32,813 bases of DNA, taken from the NCBI GenBank assembly GCA_002343775.1, contig DDSH01000018.1:1604-34416 (forward strand). Reading direction: 5' to 3'. The notes under the pieces are model-generated. The model was not told the origin of the DNA. It saw only the letters and a list, made by a program, of their open reading frames with translations, and ran no database searches. This document shows, piece by piece, positions 15,423-23,974 of the stretch (within the stretch, counting starts at the first letter, position 1; the number at the start of each line of letters is the position of its first letter). Origin of the DNA: Anaerolineales bacterium UBA2395 (lineage in GTDB: Bacteria > Chloroflexota > Anaerolineae > Anaerolineales > Villigracilaceae). Both the position numbers and the translations under genes were made by a program.

Positions 15423-16901
15423 ATGAGACCCAAACTCACCCTCCTTAGCGACGAAATCATCGCCCGCATTTTGGAAGAAGCCTACGAACTTCTGCGCTGC
15501 CCCGGCATCAAGGTGCAGAACGAAGAAGCGCGTCAACTTCTCGCCGAAGCCGGCGCGATCATGTACCCGGAAAATAACGTCGTCGGGATTCCTGCTGCGC
15601 TTGTCCACAAAGCGATGGAAAGCGTGCCGCGGGAATTTTATCTGTACGATTACGACGGCAACCCCGTCGTTCACTACGGCGGCGACTCGGTTCACTTCGA
15701 CCCAGGCTCTTCGGGAATCACCATACTCAACCCGGAAACGCTCGAGCATGACACGACCGAAACCGAACACCTTTTGCGCCTCATTAAAGTGGCGGAACAG
15801 ATTCCCCAGTACGATGCCCAATCCACGGCAGTGATCTGTCACGACGTTCCCAAGGACATTCAAGACTCGTACCGTCTTTACCTCGCCCTGCTGTATTCCA
15901 AAAAACCCATCGTCACCGGCGCATTCACCAATAAGACCGTGCAGGAGATGATCGACATGCTCGCGTTGTTCGCGGGCAGCCCCGAAGCCTCGCGTGCCAA
16001 ACCGCGCGCCATCTTCGACGTGTGCCCTGCCCCGCCGTTGATCTGGTCAAACTTCGGCGCGGGCAACCTCATCGCTTTGGCGCGGGCGGGTATCCCTGCC
16101 GAGATCGTCTCCGTTCCACTGGCAGGCGCGGCGGCTCCCGTGACCATGCTGGGCACTGTCACACAACACACGGCAGAAGTCTTCGCCGGCATCGTCATTC
16201 ATCAACTTGCACATCCCGGTTCTCCCATCGTATGGGGCGGCGCAGCAGCCATCTTCGATATGAAAAAAGGTGCGACCCCAATGGGCGCCATCGAAACCGC
16301 CATGCTCGATTGCTCCTACGCGCAAGTCGCCAAGACGCTCGGTATGCCCACCCACACCTACCTCGGCGCAACGGATTCAAAACTCGTCGATGCGCAGGCA
16401 GGGTTGGAGAGCGGCATCACGGCAATGGTCGGCGCACTGAGCGGCATCAACATGATCTCCGGCTCCGGCATGTTGGACTTCCTCGCCTGCCACAGCGCGG
16501 AAAAACTCGTTATTGATGCAGAAGGCATCGCAATGGCGAAGCGCATGGTCAAGGGTGTGCAGCAACACACCGACACTCTCGCTACCGGCTTCTACGATGA
16601 CAAGATCAACTTCAAAGGCGGCGACTTCCTCAAGCAGAAGATCACCATGAAACTCTTCCGCGAAGAACAGCACCTGCCCAGCGACATCATTGACCGCAAT
16701 TCGACCCGCGCCTGGAAGGAAGCAGGGTCACTGGACGCCTTCGGCAGAGCCAGATTTCGCGTGAAGGAATTGCTCGCATCGTATCGTCGACCCGAATTGG
16801 ATCCTGACCAGATGGCGCGCCTACGCTCATACATGCTCGACCTTGCGCAAAAGGCTGGCGTTGAAGAATTGCCCAGACTGGAAGATCACGAATTGGCTTG
16901 A
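15423..16901 (+). CDS. MttB-superfamily methyltransferase, type 2 copy 1 (non-pyrrolysine)
   Basis: A 492-residue MttB-family protein, continuous and ending in TGA. Landmarks are EEAYELLRCPGIKVQNEEAR, LYDYDGNP, VHFDPGSSGITIL, the PKDIQDSYR block and the barrel core SVPLAGAAAPVTMLGTVTQH. It is followed by a close paralogue at 17061-18536; by eye about 70% of residues agree, with whole blocks identical (LYSKKPIVTGAFTNKTV, ALSGINMISGSGMLD). It is therefore the product of a tandem duplication. It is likely to demethylate a quaternary or tertiary amine onto the corrinoid protein at 13078. The ribosome site is agaggtg. Confidence 0.93.
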   Translation: MRPKLTLLSDEIIARILEEAYELLRCPGIKVQNEEARQLLAEAGAIMYPENNVVGIPAALVHKAMESVPREFYLYDYDGNPVVHYGGDSVHFDPGSSGITILNPETLEHDTTETEHLLRLIKVAEQIPQYDAQSTAVICHDVPKDIQDSYRLYLALLYSKKPIVTGAFTNKTVQEMIDMLALFAGSPEASRAKPRAIFDVCPAPPLIWSNFGAGNLIALARAGIPAEIVSVPLAGAAAPVTMLGTVTQHTAEVFAGIVIHQLAHPGSPIVWGGAAAIFDMKKGATPMGAIETAMLDCSYAQVAKTLGMPTHTYLGATDSKLVDAQAGLESGITAMVGALSGINMISGSGMLDFLACHSAEKLVIDAEGIAMAKRMVKGVQQHTDTLATGFYDDKINFKGGDFLKQKITMKLFREEQHLPSDIIDRNSTRAWKEAGSLDAFGRARFRVKELLASYRRPELDPDQMARLRSYMLDLAQKAGVEELPRLEDHELA

Positions 16902-16908
16902 TCTCTTT

Positions 16909-17050
16909 GTTAGTGGTGAATGGTTATTGGTATTTGGAGATTAGAGAGTGGAGATTCGCGGCTTTAGAGTTCAAGCCTGCTCCAAAATGACCTTTGAAAT
17001 CCTTGAGTCCTAAAGACTCGATTACGAATTACCAATCTCCAATTACCCCA
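16909..17050. repeat. 7-bp periodic repeat spacer with inverted ends
   Basis: The left part runs as 7-mers (tggtgaa tggttat tggtatt tggagat) and the right part as their near-complement (cgaatta ccaatct ccaatta). The two ends can pair imperfectly around a central unique stretch. It fills the gap between the duplicated methyltransferase genes. Confidence 0.6.
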
Positions 17051-17060
17051 AGGAGGCACC

Positions 17061-18536
17061 ATGCAACCCAAACTATCCCTGCTCGATGAGGAACTGATCG
17101 ACCGCATCCTCGATGAAGCCTACGAACTTTTGCTGAACCCCGGTATAAAAGTGCAAAATGCCGAGGCGCGGCAACTGCTTTCCGAAGCAGGCGCACAAGT
17201 GGACGAAGAGACGATGGTCGTGCGCATCCCAGAGCAAATTGTCCGCCGGGCGGTGGAAACCGTTCCCAGCGTGTTCCATCTCTACGATTACGACGGGAAT
17301 CCCAAGGTCCAGTATGGAGGCGATGCGGTTCATTTTGACCCCGGCTCATCGGGCATCTCCATCCTCCTGCCGGATACGCTCGAACATAAGACCGCCGAAT
17401 CCGAAGACCTGATCCGCATCATCAAAGTGGCGGAGGTGCTACCGCAGTACGATGCGCAATCCACCGCAATTGTCTGTCACGATGTACCAAAGGACATTCA
17501 CGATCTATATCGTTTGTATCTGGTCTTGCTTTATTCAAAGAAACCCATCGTCACCGGCGCGTTCACGAACAAGACCGTGCATCAGATGCTGGAAATGCTC
17601 GCCATTCTTGCAGGCGGACATGAAGCCTCACGCTTGAAACCCCGCGCCGTGTTCGATGTCTGCCCATCGCCGCCGTTGATCTGGTCAAACTTTGGTGCAG
17701 GGCAACTAATCGCCCTGGCACGCGCGGGCATTCCGGCGGAGATCGTATCCATGCCGTTGGCAGGTGCGGCGGCTCCAGTGACACTGCTGGGCGCGGTCAC
17801 GCAACATGCAGCGGAATGTCTTTCGGGCATCACCATTCACCAACTCGCGCGCGCAGGTTCGCCCATTGTGTGGGGCGGCGCCCCCGCCATTTTCGACATG
17901 CGCAAAGGCGGCACACCGTTCGGCGCCATTGAAACTGCGATGATCGATTCGTCTTACGCGCAGGTTGGCAAATCGCTTGGATTGCCCACACATGCCTATC
18001 TTGGCGCGACAGAAGCGAAGTTGCTCGATACGCAAGCAGGTTTGGAAAGCGGCATGGGCGCATTAGTCGGTGCGTTGAGCGGCATCAACATGATCTCCGG
18101 TTCCGGCATGTTGGACTCGCTCTTGTGCCAAAGTCCGGAGAAACTCGTCACCGACGCGGAAGGCATTGCCATGGCAAAGCGCATGATCGCGGGCATGAAG
18201 GTTCATACCGAAACGCTGGCAACCGCTTTCTTTGAAGGCGTCAACTTCAAAGGCGGCGACTTCCTCAAGCAGAAGATCACCCTTAAACTCTTCCGCGAGG
18301 AACAACACATGCCAGATAAAGTCTTTGATCGAGACTCAATGCGCGGATGGAGAGAATCCGGCTCGATGGATACGTTCACCCGCGCCAGAATCCGCGTGAA
18401 GGAAATTCTCGCATCGTATCGTCGACCTGAAATGAATCCAGACCATGAGGCTGCTCTCTACGCCTATGTTTTGGATCTCGCACACCAGGCAGGCTTGGAA
18501 GACCTGCCGAGATTGGAAGAACCCGCTATTGCTTAA
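17061..18536 (+). CDS. MttB-superfamily methyltransferase, type 2 copy 2 (non-pyrrolysine)
   Basis: A 491-residue tandem paralogue of the 15423-16901 gene, with the same start pattern (PKL-S-LL), LYDYDGNP, HFDPGSSGISIL and GALSGINMISGSGMLD. The ORF is continuous, ending in TAA, so no pyrrolysine. Differences gather in the first 70 residues and in the Q-E/H-Q helix region, which could reflect a different substrate. It has the best ribosome site of the cluster (aaggagg, 6 bases before the ATG). The repeat-rich spacers on both sides separate it from its neighbours, but all read in the same direction and are probably co-transcribed. Confidence 0.93.
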   Translation: MQPKLSLLDEELIDRILDEAYELLLNPGIKVQNAEARQLLSEAGAQVDEETMVVRIPEQIVRRAVETVPSVFHLYDYDGNPKVQYGGDAVHFDPGSSGISILLPDTLEHKTAESEDLIRIIKVAEVLPQYDAQSTAIVCHDVPKDIHDLYRLYLVLLYSKKPIVTGAFTNKTVHQMLEMLAILAGGHEASRLKPRAVFDVCPSPPLIWSNFGAGQLIALARAGIPAEIVSMPLAGAAAPVTLLGAVTQHAAECLSGITIHQLARAGSPIVWGGAPAIFDMRKGGTPFGAIETAMIDSSYAQVGKSLGLPTHAYLGATEAKLLDTQAGLESGMGALVGALSGINMISGSGMLDSLLCQSPEKLVTDAEGIAMAKRMIAGMKVHTETLATAFFEGVNFKGGDFLKQKITLKLFREEQHMPDKVFDRDSMRGWRESGSMDTFTRARIRVKEILASYRRPEMNPDHEAALYAYVLDLAHQAGLEDLPRLEEPAIA

Positions 18537-18547
18537 GGACAAGCAAC

Positions 18548-18605
18548 AAGAAATGAGTAACGAGTTACAAGGTAAAATGCCCTCGCTTCTCGTTACTCAT
18601 TTCTT
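18548..18605. repeat. Perfect 17-bp inverted repeat with 7-bp periodicity
   Basis: Arms 18548-18564 (aagaaatgagtaacgag) and 18589-18605 pair perfectly with a 24-base loop. No U-run follows, so it is not a typical terminator. The gagtaac words match the in-gene repeat at 4951-4980. Confidence 0.75.
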
Positions 18606-18626
18606 AATCCTGATTTCTCAAAAACT

Positions 18627-20384
18627 ATGCTGACACTCTCCGAACTCCTCCGCATCCCTTATGTTGACACTGGTCTGAAATTCGCCGTCTCGCCTGATGA
18701 GCAACGCATCATCTTTTCCTGGAACAAAACGGGGACATGGGACCTGTGGGAAGTAGCAGGAACAGAGATCAGAGAACTGAGGATCAATTTGGCGGGGGCA
18801 AAGTTTTCTCCGTGCTTTTCGCCAGATGGGACAAAGATCGCATTTGCGTTGGACATTGACGGCAGCGAGTCGTATCACATCTGCATCCATGACTTCACAA
18901 CCAACACTTCCACCGATTTAACGCCGGATATTTTGTATGCGCACCAACCGAATATGTCCTGGGCTCCTGATGGCAGAGGGTTGGCTGTGCTTTCAGAAGC
19001 GAATGGACAGTTTGCGCTGTATGTGCTTCCGCTCGACGGCAGCCGCGAACGGATGATCCGAAATATCTTCCATCCGTGTTGGGATGCGGCATGGTCACCG
19101 GATGGAAAATGGATCGCGGTAGAGTCAGAAGCGGCGGCTAGTGACCGCAGTATTCACATCGTGCCGGTGGGTCAGCACAAGGGGAAGGTTCGAACCGTTC
19201 AGTTAACGAAAGATGGCAAAGCCCTGAACGCGCAGCATCCTGCCTGGTCGCCGGATTCCAAGTCATTGGCGTTTTCGTGCGAGAATAGCGAATGGTTCAA
19301 CATCGGCTTGTATGACGTTGAAACGCAAGAGATCACCTGGGTAACGGATTCGGTCGGCGATGACACTCAGCCTACCTGGTCGCGGAGCGGAGAGATTCTC
19401 GGCTGGGTACACAGCGAAGGGGCGAAGACCCAATTTCAGTTTAAGGATAGAGGCGGCGCAATCCGCGAGGTTAAAGCCGGTGATGGAGTCCACGCTCACC
19501 CGCAGATCACAGCGGATGGCGTCATCCTCCATTTTGATGATGTGAATCATCCCGCTGACTTGTGGAAGATCAATCTTGAAACCGGTGAAGCGACTCAGTT
19601 GACGAAGTCACTGGATGAGGAGTTGAACTTTCCACAGCCGGAGGAGGTTTGGTACCCCGGCATGGACGGTGTGCAAGTGCCCGCCTTGTTGTATCACGGC
19701 GCGGGCGATCTTGCGGTGCTCAACATCCACGGCGGACCGAATTGGCATTTGCAATTCTCATGGAACCCTGAGTTGAGTTTTATGCTGGCTCAAGGCTGGA
19801 CGGTGCTCGCGCCGAACTATCGCGGCTCCACAGGCTATGGCAAGAAATGGCAGAATGCAAGCCGAAACGACATGGGCGGCGTGGATAACGACGATTGCGC
19901 GGCTGGCGCGAAGTATCTGCTGGAAAATGGGCTTGCGAAAAGGATCGCGGTCACGGGGCGGAGTCACGGCGGGTATTTGACGATGACCTGCTTGACGGGC
20001 TATCCTGAGTTATTCGTTGGGGGTTCGGCGGTTGTTCCGTTCCTGAATTGGATAAAATCGCATTACGCATCGCGTGAAGACTTGCAGCATTGGAACATCG
20101 AGAATATGGGCGACCCGGAAGAGAACAAAGAATTATGGATCGCGCGTTCACCGTACTTCTTTTTGGATCGCGTGAATGCGCCTGTGCAAATGATCTGCGG
20201 AGAAAATGACCAGCGCTGCCCGGCATCTGATTCCATCGACGCGCGGGATAAGCTGGTGGAATTGGGGAAGGAAGTAGAATTGCATTTATACAAAGATGAA
20301 GGTCATTCGTTCTTGAAGATCGAAAACGTGATCGATGCGGAAATGAGGCGGGTGGAGTTTTTGGAGAAGGTGCTGAAGAAATGA
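18627..20384 (+). CDS. S9-family (prolyl oligopeptidase-like) serine peptidase, cytoplasmic
   Basis: A 585-residue protein. The N-terminal two-thirds is a beta-propeller of WD40/TolB-like repeats (FSPDGTK, WAPDGRG, WSPDGKW, WSPDSKS, WSRSGE). The C-terminal alpha/beta hydrolase domain (about 345-585) has the oxyanion HGGP, nucleophile S446 in GRSHGGY, likely acid D528 (GENDQRCP) and H560 (DEGHSF). This is the layout of acylaminoacyl-peptidase and oligopeptidases. There is no signal peptide, so it acts inside the cell. It lies between methyltransferase genes on the same strand, so it may release an N-methylated amine from a peptide or acyl conjugate; this is inference. No clear ribosome site precedes the start, which follows a 17-bp inverted repeat. 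Confidence 0.9.
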   Translation: MLTLSELLRIPYVDTGLKFAVSPDEQRIIFSWNKTGTWDLWEVAGTEIRELRINLAGAKFSPCFSPDGTKIAFALDIDGSESYHICIHDFTTNTSTDLTPDILYAHQPNMSWAPDGRGLAVLSEANGQFALYVLPLDGSRERMIRNIFHPCWDAAWSPDGKWIAVESEAAASDRSIHIVPVGQHKGKVRTVQLTKDGKALNAQHPAWSPDSKSLAFSCENSEWFNIGLYDVETQEITWVTDSVGDDTQPTWSRSGEILGWVHSEGAKTQFQFKDRGGAIREVKAGDGVHAHPQITADGVILHFDDVNHPADLWKINLETGEATQLTKSLDEELNFPQPEEVWYPGMDGVQVPALLYHGAGDLAVLNIHGGPNWHLQFSWNPELSFMLAQGWTVLAPNYRGSTGYGKKWQNASRNDMGGVDNDDCAAGAKYLLENGLAKRIAVTGRSHGGYLTMTCLTGYPELFVGGSAVVPFLNWIKSHYASREDLQHWNIENMGDPEENKELWIARSPYFFLDRVNAPVQMICGENDQRCPASDSIDARDKLVELGKEVELHLYKDEGHSFLKIENVIDAEMRRVEFLEKVLKK

Positions 20385-20385
20385 G

Positions 20386-20410
20386 AAGTAAACAGTAATC
20401 AGTGATCAGA
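20386..20410. repeat. Short 7-bp periodic repeat (cagtaat cagtgat)
   Basis: Three 7-mers (aagtaaa cagtaat cagtgat) fill the gap just before the ribosome site of the next methyltransferase gene. The spacer at 21838-21858 repeats the theme (cagttat cagtgaa cag). Confidence 0.55.
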
Positions 20411-20419
20411 GGAGAATCC

Positions 20420-21838
20420 ATGGAGCGGTTGAAATTTTTATCGGAACAAGATGTACAAGCCATGCACGAAGCCACGCTGCGGGTACTGAACGAAGCGGGC
20501 GTTTTTTGGACGCATAAACCCAGCCTCGAAATCCTTCAATCGGCGGGCTGTACCGTTCGAGAGAACCGCGTCTTCTTCCCGCCAGATCTGGTGATGGATT
20601 CGGTTGCGAAGGCAAACAAGCGACCTGTCATCCGCGGACGGAATGGGCAGGTCAACGAACTCGGCAATGGGACGTTGTACTTCCACAACCTCGGCGGTGC
20701 GCGCGATGTCTTCGATGCCAGAACCGGGACGCATCACACTGCTACGACGCAGGATGCCAAAGACGCTGTCCGCTTGCTCGATGCGCTCCCGAACTGCAAC
20801 ACAGTGACTCCATTCTTCACGCCGCCGGATGTCTCAAATGAAATGCTGTCTCTGCACATGTACCGCCATGCGCTCTCGAACACAGTCAAACCCGTTCAGG
20901 GACCGGGCATTCAATTCGGGCATGAGGTTCGATACGCTGTCGAAATGGCGGTGGTGGTGGGAACCAAGCCTGAAGAGTTGACCCTATCACTATCGCCGGT
21001 CAGCCCGTTGACGATGCACGACATCGCCGCCGAAGCCATCATGGAGATGGCAAAGTATGGCGTTATCCACGCCAACCTGCCATGTCCCACCGGCGGCGCA
21101 ACCTCGCCGATGACGATCACCGGCAGCATCGTTCAGCAAAGCGCCGAGTCGCTTGCCCCGCTCGTGCTGGCACAACTTATCAACCCCGGATGCGGCGTCG
21201 TCTACTGCGGCAGATTGGGGATGCTCGAGCCTCGCACCGGTTTGATCTGGGGTGGCGTGGAACTGGGCTTGTCTTCTGCCGCTACGGTTCAACTCGGACA
21301 TTATTACGGATTCAGCGTCAACGTGTACGGATTCTCCACCAATGCGCACACCCTAGACGCCCAGAACGCCTTCGAACGCGGACTGAATGCCGCCATCCCC
21401 GCCTTGGCTGGCGCAGATGAACTCTCCGGCATTGGCGAGATGGAAGCCGGTGTGATGGGTTCCTTTGCCCAGATGGTGTTGGATAACGAACTGGTCGGCA
21501 GTGTCCAGCGGCTGCGCAAAGGTCTCTCCGCGGATGCTGACCATCTGGCTGTTGATATTATTCTGGATGTGATGAACGGGACGCGTAATTTCCTCGGTCA
21601 GAAGCACACCATGAAGCACCTGCGCGGAGGCGAAATGGCGCTGACCAAGTTGGCAGAGCGCAATTCATGGGATACATGGGAAGATAAACTTGGACGCAAG
21701 CAAATGGCAGATCACGCCATGGACGAAGCCGAAAGGCTCCTGCGCGATCATCAAGTTCCGCCTCTTACAGATGAGCAGGAAAAGGAACTTGATAGAATCT
21801 ATGCGGCGGCTGAAAAGGAAACAGCAAAGAAGAAATAA
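20420..21838 (+). CDS. MttB-superfamily methyltransferase, type 3 (non-pyrrolysine)
   Basis: A 472-residue MttB-family protein, distinct from the other three. Family features are the N-terminal helix (LSEQDVQAMHEATLRVLNEAGV), FHNLGGARDVFDARTG, the LSPVSPLTMHDIAAEAIM segment and the barrel core PTGGATSPMTITGSIVQQSAESLAPLV. The frame is continuous and ends in TAA. The start at 20420 was preferred over 20402 because agaggaga sits six bases upstream of it. It follows the S9 peptidase by 35 bases and precedes the M20 amidohydrolase, so a hydrolase stands on each side. The substrate is unknown, probably another N-methylated amine. Confidence 0.92.
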   Translation: MERLKFLSEQDVQAMHEATLRVLNEAGVFWTHKPSLEILQSAGCTVRENRVFFPPDLVMDSVAKANKRPVIRGRNGQVNELGNGTLYFHNLGGARDVFDARTGTHHTATTQDAKDAVRLLDALPNCNTVTPFFTPPDVSNEMLSLHMYRHALSNTVKPVQGPGIQFGHEVRYAVEMAVVVGTKPEELTLSLSPVSPLTMHDIAAEAIMEMAKYGVIHANLPCPTGGATSPMTITGSIVQQSAESLAPLVLAQLINPGCGVVYCGRLGMLEPRTGLIWGGVELGLSSAATVQLGHYYGFSVNVYGFSTNAHTLDAQNAFERGLNAAIPALAGADELSGIGEMEAGVMGSFAQMVLDNELVGSVQRLRKGLSADADHLAVDIILDVMNGTRNFLGQKHTMKHLRGGEMALTKLAERNSWDTWEDKLGRKQMADHAMDEAERLLRDHQVPPLTDEQEKELDRIYAAAEKETAKKK

Positions 21839-21858
21839 GACAGTTATCAGTGAACAGC
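21838..21858. repeat. Short 7-bp periodic repeat (cagttat cagtgaa)
   Basis: Two to three 7-mers follow the stop of the type 3 methyltransferase gene and precede the ribosome site of the amidohydrolase. They match the theme at 20386-20410. Confidence 0.5.
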
Positions 21859-21882
21859 GCTGAAGTCAAAAGAGGAGACCTT

Positions 21883-23040
21883 ATGATTAAACAAGCGAAT
21901 GCAATTTCAGAAGAATTGATCGAATGGCGGCGTGATTTTCATATGCATCCTGAGATCGCTTTCGATGTCCATCGCACGGCAGGGATCGTGGCAGACGAAC
22001 TGGAAAAAATGGGCTATCGTGTAAAGCGCGGCGTCGGCAAGACAGGCGTGGTGGCGGAGATCGGTGAAGGCGGCAAGGTGGTCGCCATCCGTGCGGATAT
22101 GGACGCGCTGCCCATTTTCGAGCAGACCGATACCGAATATGTTTCTCAGACTCCCGGAAAGATGCACGCCTGCGGACACGACTCTCATACCGCAATGGCA
22201 CTGGGTGCGGCGCAACTCCTTGCAAAGGAAAAATTCAACGGGCGTGTGCGCTTCCTCTTCCAACCCTCGGAAGAAACCGCGGATGAAGAAGGCAAGAGTG
22301 GCGCGATGCGAATGTATGACGAAGGCGCAGTGGAAGGCGCGGACTACGTCATCGCCCAGCATGTAGACCCCGCCAGCCCGACGGGAACCATCGCCATTCA
22401 AGAAGGTCCGTGCAGCGGCGGCGTGGATACATTTACAGCCACCATCAAAGGCGTCGGCGGGCATGGCGCGTACCCACATACCACGGTCGATCCATATGTA
22501 CTTCTGGCGCATGTCATCATGGGACTGAATGCCATCACATCCCGCAGGCTGAATCCGTTCGAGCCCGCCATTGTCAGCATTGGTGCGGTTCATGGCGGTG
22601 TCGCAGAGAACGTCATTCCGGACAAAGTGGAGATGAAGGGCACACTGCGCTTCACCTCTCTTGAATCCCAGAAAAAGATCCGCGAGGAAGTGGCACGCGT
22701 CTTTGAGATCACCAAAGTTCTGGGCGGCGATTACGAACTGGACTTCTTGTTTGGCGGACTGCCGTTGGTAAACGATAAATTCGTTGCGGATACGATCGCT
22801 CAGGTCGGGAAAGACCTGCTCGGTGAGGAAAACGTCCTCCCGATGTGGAAGTCACTTGGCGCGGAAGATTTCCCCGAATTTCTAAAGGATGCCCCCGGCG
22901 CGATGTTCACCCTGGGAACGCGCATCGAAGGTCGACCCGTGTACGAGTTACACCACCCCAAGTTTGACCTCGACGAACGCGCCCTGCCCGTTGGGACGGC
23001 AGTACTGGCAGAAGCTGCGTTGAGATTCCTAAAATCATAA
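21883..23040 (+). CDS. M20-family metal-dependent amidohydrolase (hippurate/IAA-amino acid hydrolase type)
   Basis: A 385-residue enzyme that cleaves N-acyl amino acids or related amides with two metal ions. The metal and catalytic motifs are present: RRDFHMHPE, ADMDALP, C97/H99 in HACGHDSHT, FQPSEETADEEG and a later QHVDP. The dimerisation domain starts near GVGGHGAYPHT. The start at 21883 has agaggag upstream; an earlier ATG would begin in repeat DNA. It has no signal peptide. Position within the cluster suggests that it frees a methylated amine, such as an amino acid betaine, from an acyl conjugate. The exact substrate cannot be read from sequence. Confidence 0.92.
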   Translation: MIKQANAISEELIEWRRDFHMHPEIAFDVHRTAGIVADELEKMGYRVKRGVGKTGVVAEIGEGGKVVAIRADMDALPIFEQTDTEYVSQTPGKMHACGHDSHTAMALGAAQLLAKEKFNGRVRFLFQPSEETADEEGKSGAMRMYDEGAVEGADYVIAQHVDPASPTGTIAIQEGPCSGGVDTFTATIKGVGGHGAYPHTTVDPYVLLAHVIMGLNAITSRRLNPFEPAIVSIGAVHGGVAENVIPDKVEMKGTLRFTSLESQKKIREEVARVFEITKVLGGDYELDFLFGGLPLVNDKFVADTIAQVGKDLLGEENVLPMWKSLGAEDFPEFLKDAPGAMFTLGTRIEGRPVYELHHPKFDLDERALPVGTAVLAEAALRFLKS

Positions 23041-23048
23041 GTATTCAT

Positions 23049-23080
23049 GACCCGACAGGTTTTGAAAGACCTGTCGGGTC
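23049..23080. repeat. Palindrome between amidohydrolase and pterin methyltransferase genes
   Basis: Arms 23049-23060 (gacccgacaggt) and 23069-23080 pair perfectly over 12 bp with an 8-base loop. No U-run follows. The sequence looks like a dispersed intergenic palindrome. Confidence 0.7.
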
Positions 23081-23101
23081 GCATAAACCTTCGGAGGGCA
23101 C

Positions 23102-23974
23102 ATGCATACCATTCTAAAGTCAGAGAAAAAAGAAATTGTTGTTGGCATTGACAAACCTTTCGTCATCATAGGCGAAAAACTCAACCCGACCGGTATCAAG
23201 AAACTTGGTCAGGCATTGGTTGAGCGCAACATGGATTATGTGAAGCATCTCGCCAGGCGTCAGGTGGATTGGGGCGCGGACGTGCTGGACGTCAATGTCG
23301 GGCATCCACAGATCGAAGAGGCGGAGGTCATGCCGTTGGTGGTGGAAGCGGTGCAGTCGGTAGTGGATGTTCCACTGTGCATCGACTCGAATGAGCCAAA
23401 AATTCTCGAAGCGGGATTGAACGCCATCAAAGGCGGTAAACCGCTCGTCAACTCCGTCAACGGGGAGGAAAAGCAACTTAGCACGGTACTGCCCATCGTC
23501 AAAGATCGAGGCGCAGCAGTCATCGGCTTGACCATCGGCGACGAGGGTATCCCGCCCACACCCGAAGGTCGGCTCGCGGCGGCGGCAAAGATCATCGAAC
23601 GTGCTGCCAAGATCGGCATCCCGGTCGAAGACATCATCATCGATCCGCTGGTGATGACGGTCGGTCACGATAGCAAAGCGGCGACGATCACGCTCAAATC
23701 CATCGAACTCATTAAGAATGAATTTGGCGTGAACATCAGCCTCGGCGCGAGCAATGTTTCTTTCGGCTTACCAGACCGCCACTCGGTCAATGCGGCGATG
23801 CTTTCCATCGCCATGCTGACCGGCGCAACCTGCTCCATCACCGACCCGATCAAACTGGGCAGCACCATCCGCGCCACTGACCTGCTGATGGGCAGGGACG
23901 CAAACTCGATGCGCTATCTGAAATATTTCCGCGCGACGGAAAAATTACGCGAGGCAGAAGCAGCAGCCAAATGA
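23102..23974 (+). CDS. Pterin-binding methyltransferase, MtgA/AcsE-like (corrinoid to tetrahydrofolate)
   Basis: A 290-residue TIM-barrel of the dihydropteroate synthase superfamily. Motifs are IIGEKLNPTG at the start, GADVLDVNVGHP, CIDSNEPKILEAGL, VNSVNGEEKQ, GLTIGDEGIPPTPEGR, IIIDPLVMTVG and LGASNVSFGLPDR. Proteins of this type move a methyl group between a corrinoid protein and tetrahydrofolate. In a cluster of MttB enzymes the expected direction is methyl-corrinoid to methyl-tetrahydrofolate, as known for MtgA in glycine betaine demethylation. It has a strong ggaggg ribosome site and overlaps the next gene by four bases (ATGA), so the two are translationally coupled. Confidence 0.93.
   Translation: MHTILKSEKKEIVVGIDKPFVIIGEKLNPTGIKKLGQALVERNMDYVKHLARRQVDWGADVLDVNVGHPQIEEAEVMPLVVEAVQSVVDVPLCIDSNEPKILEAGLNAIKGGKPLVNSVNGEEKQLSTVLPIVKDRGAAVIGLTIGDEGIPPTPEGRLAAAAKIIERAAKIGIPVEDIIIDPLVMTVGHDSKAATITLKSIELIKNEFGVNISLGASNVSFGLPDRHSVNAAMLSIAMLTGATCSITDPIKLGSTIRATDLLMGRDANSMRYLKYFRATEKLREAEAAAK

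Noticed and set aside
18548..18605. Rho-independent terminator splitting the methyltransferase cluster
   Set aside because: The stem is perfect but the loop is 24 bases and no T-run follows; it fits the repeat family better.
13862..21838. Pyrrolysine-type MttB (in-frame amber codon) and pyl genes
   Set aside because: All four MttB-family frames are continuous and end in TAA or TGA, and no pylS, pylBCD or tRNA-Pyl is seen in the window.
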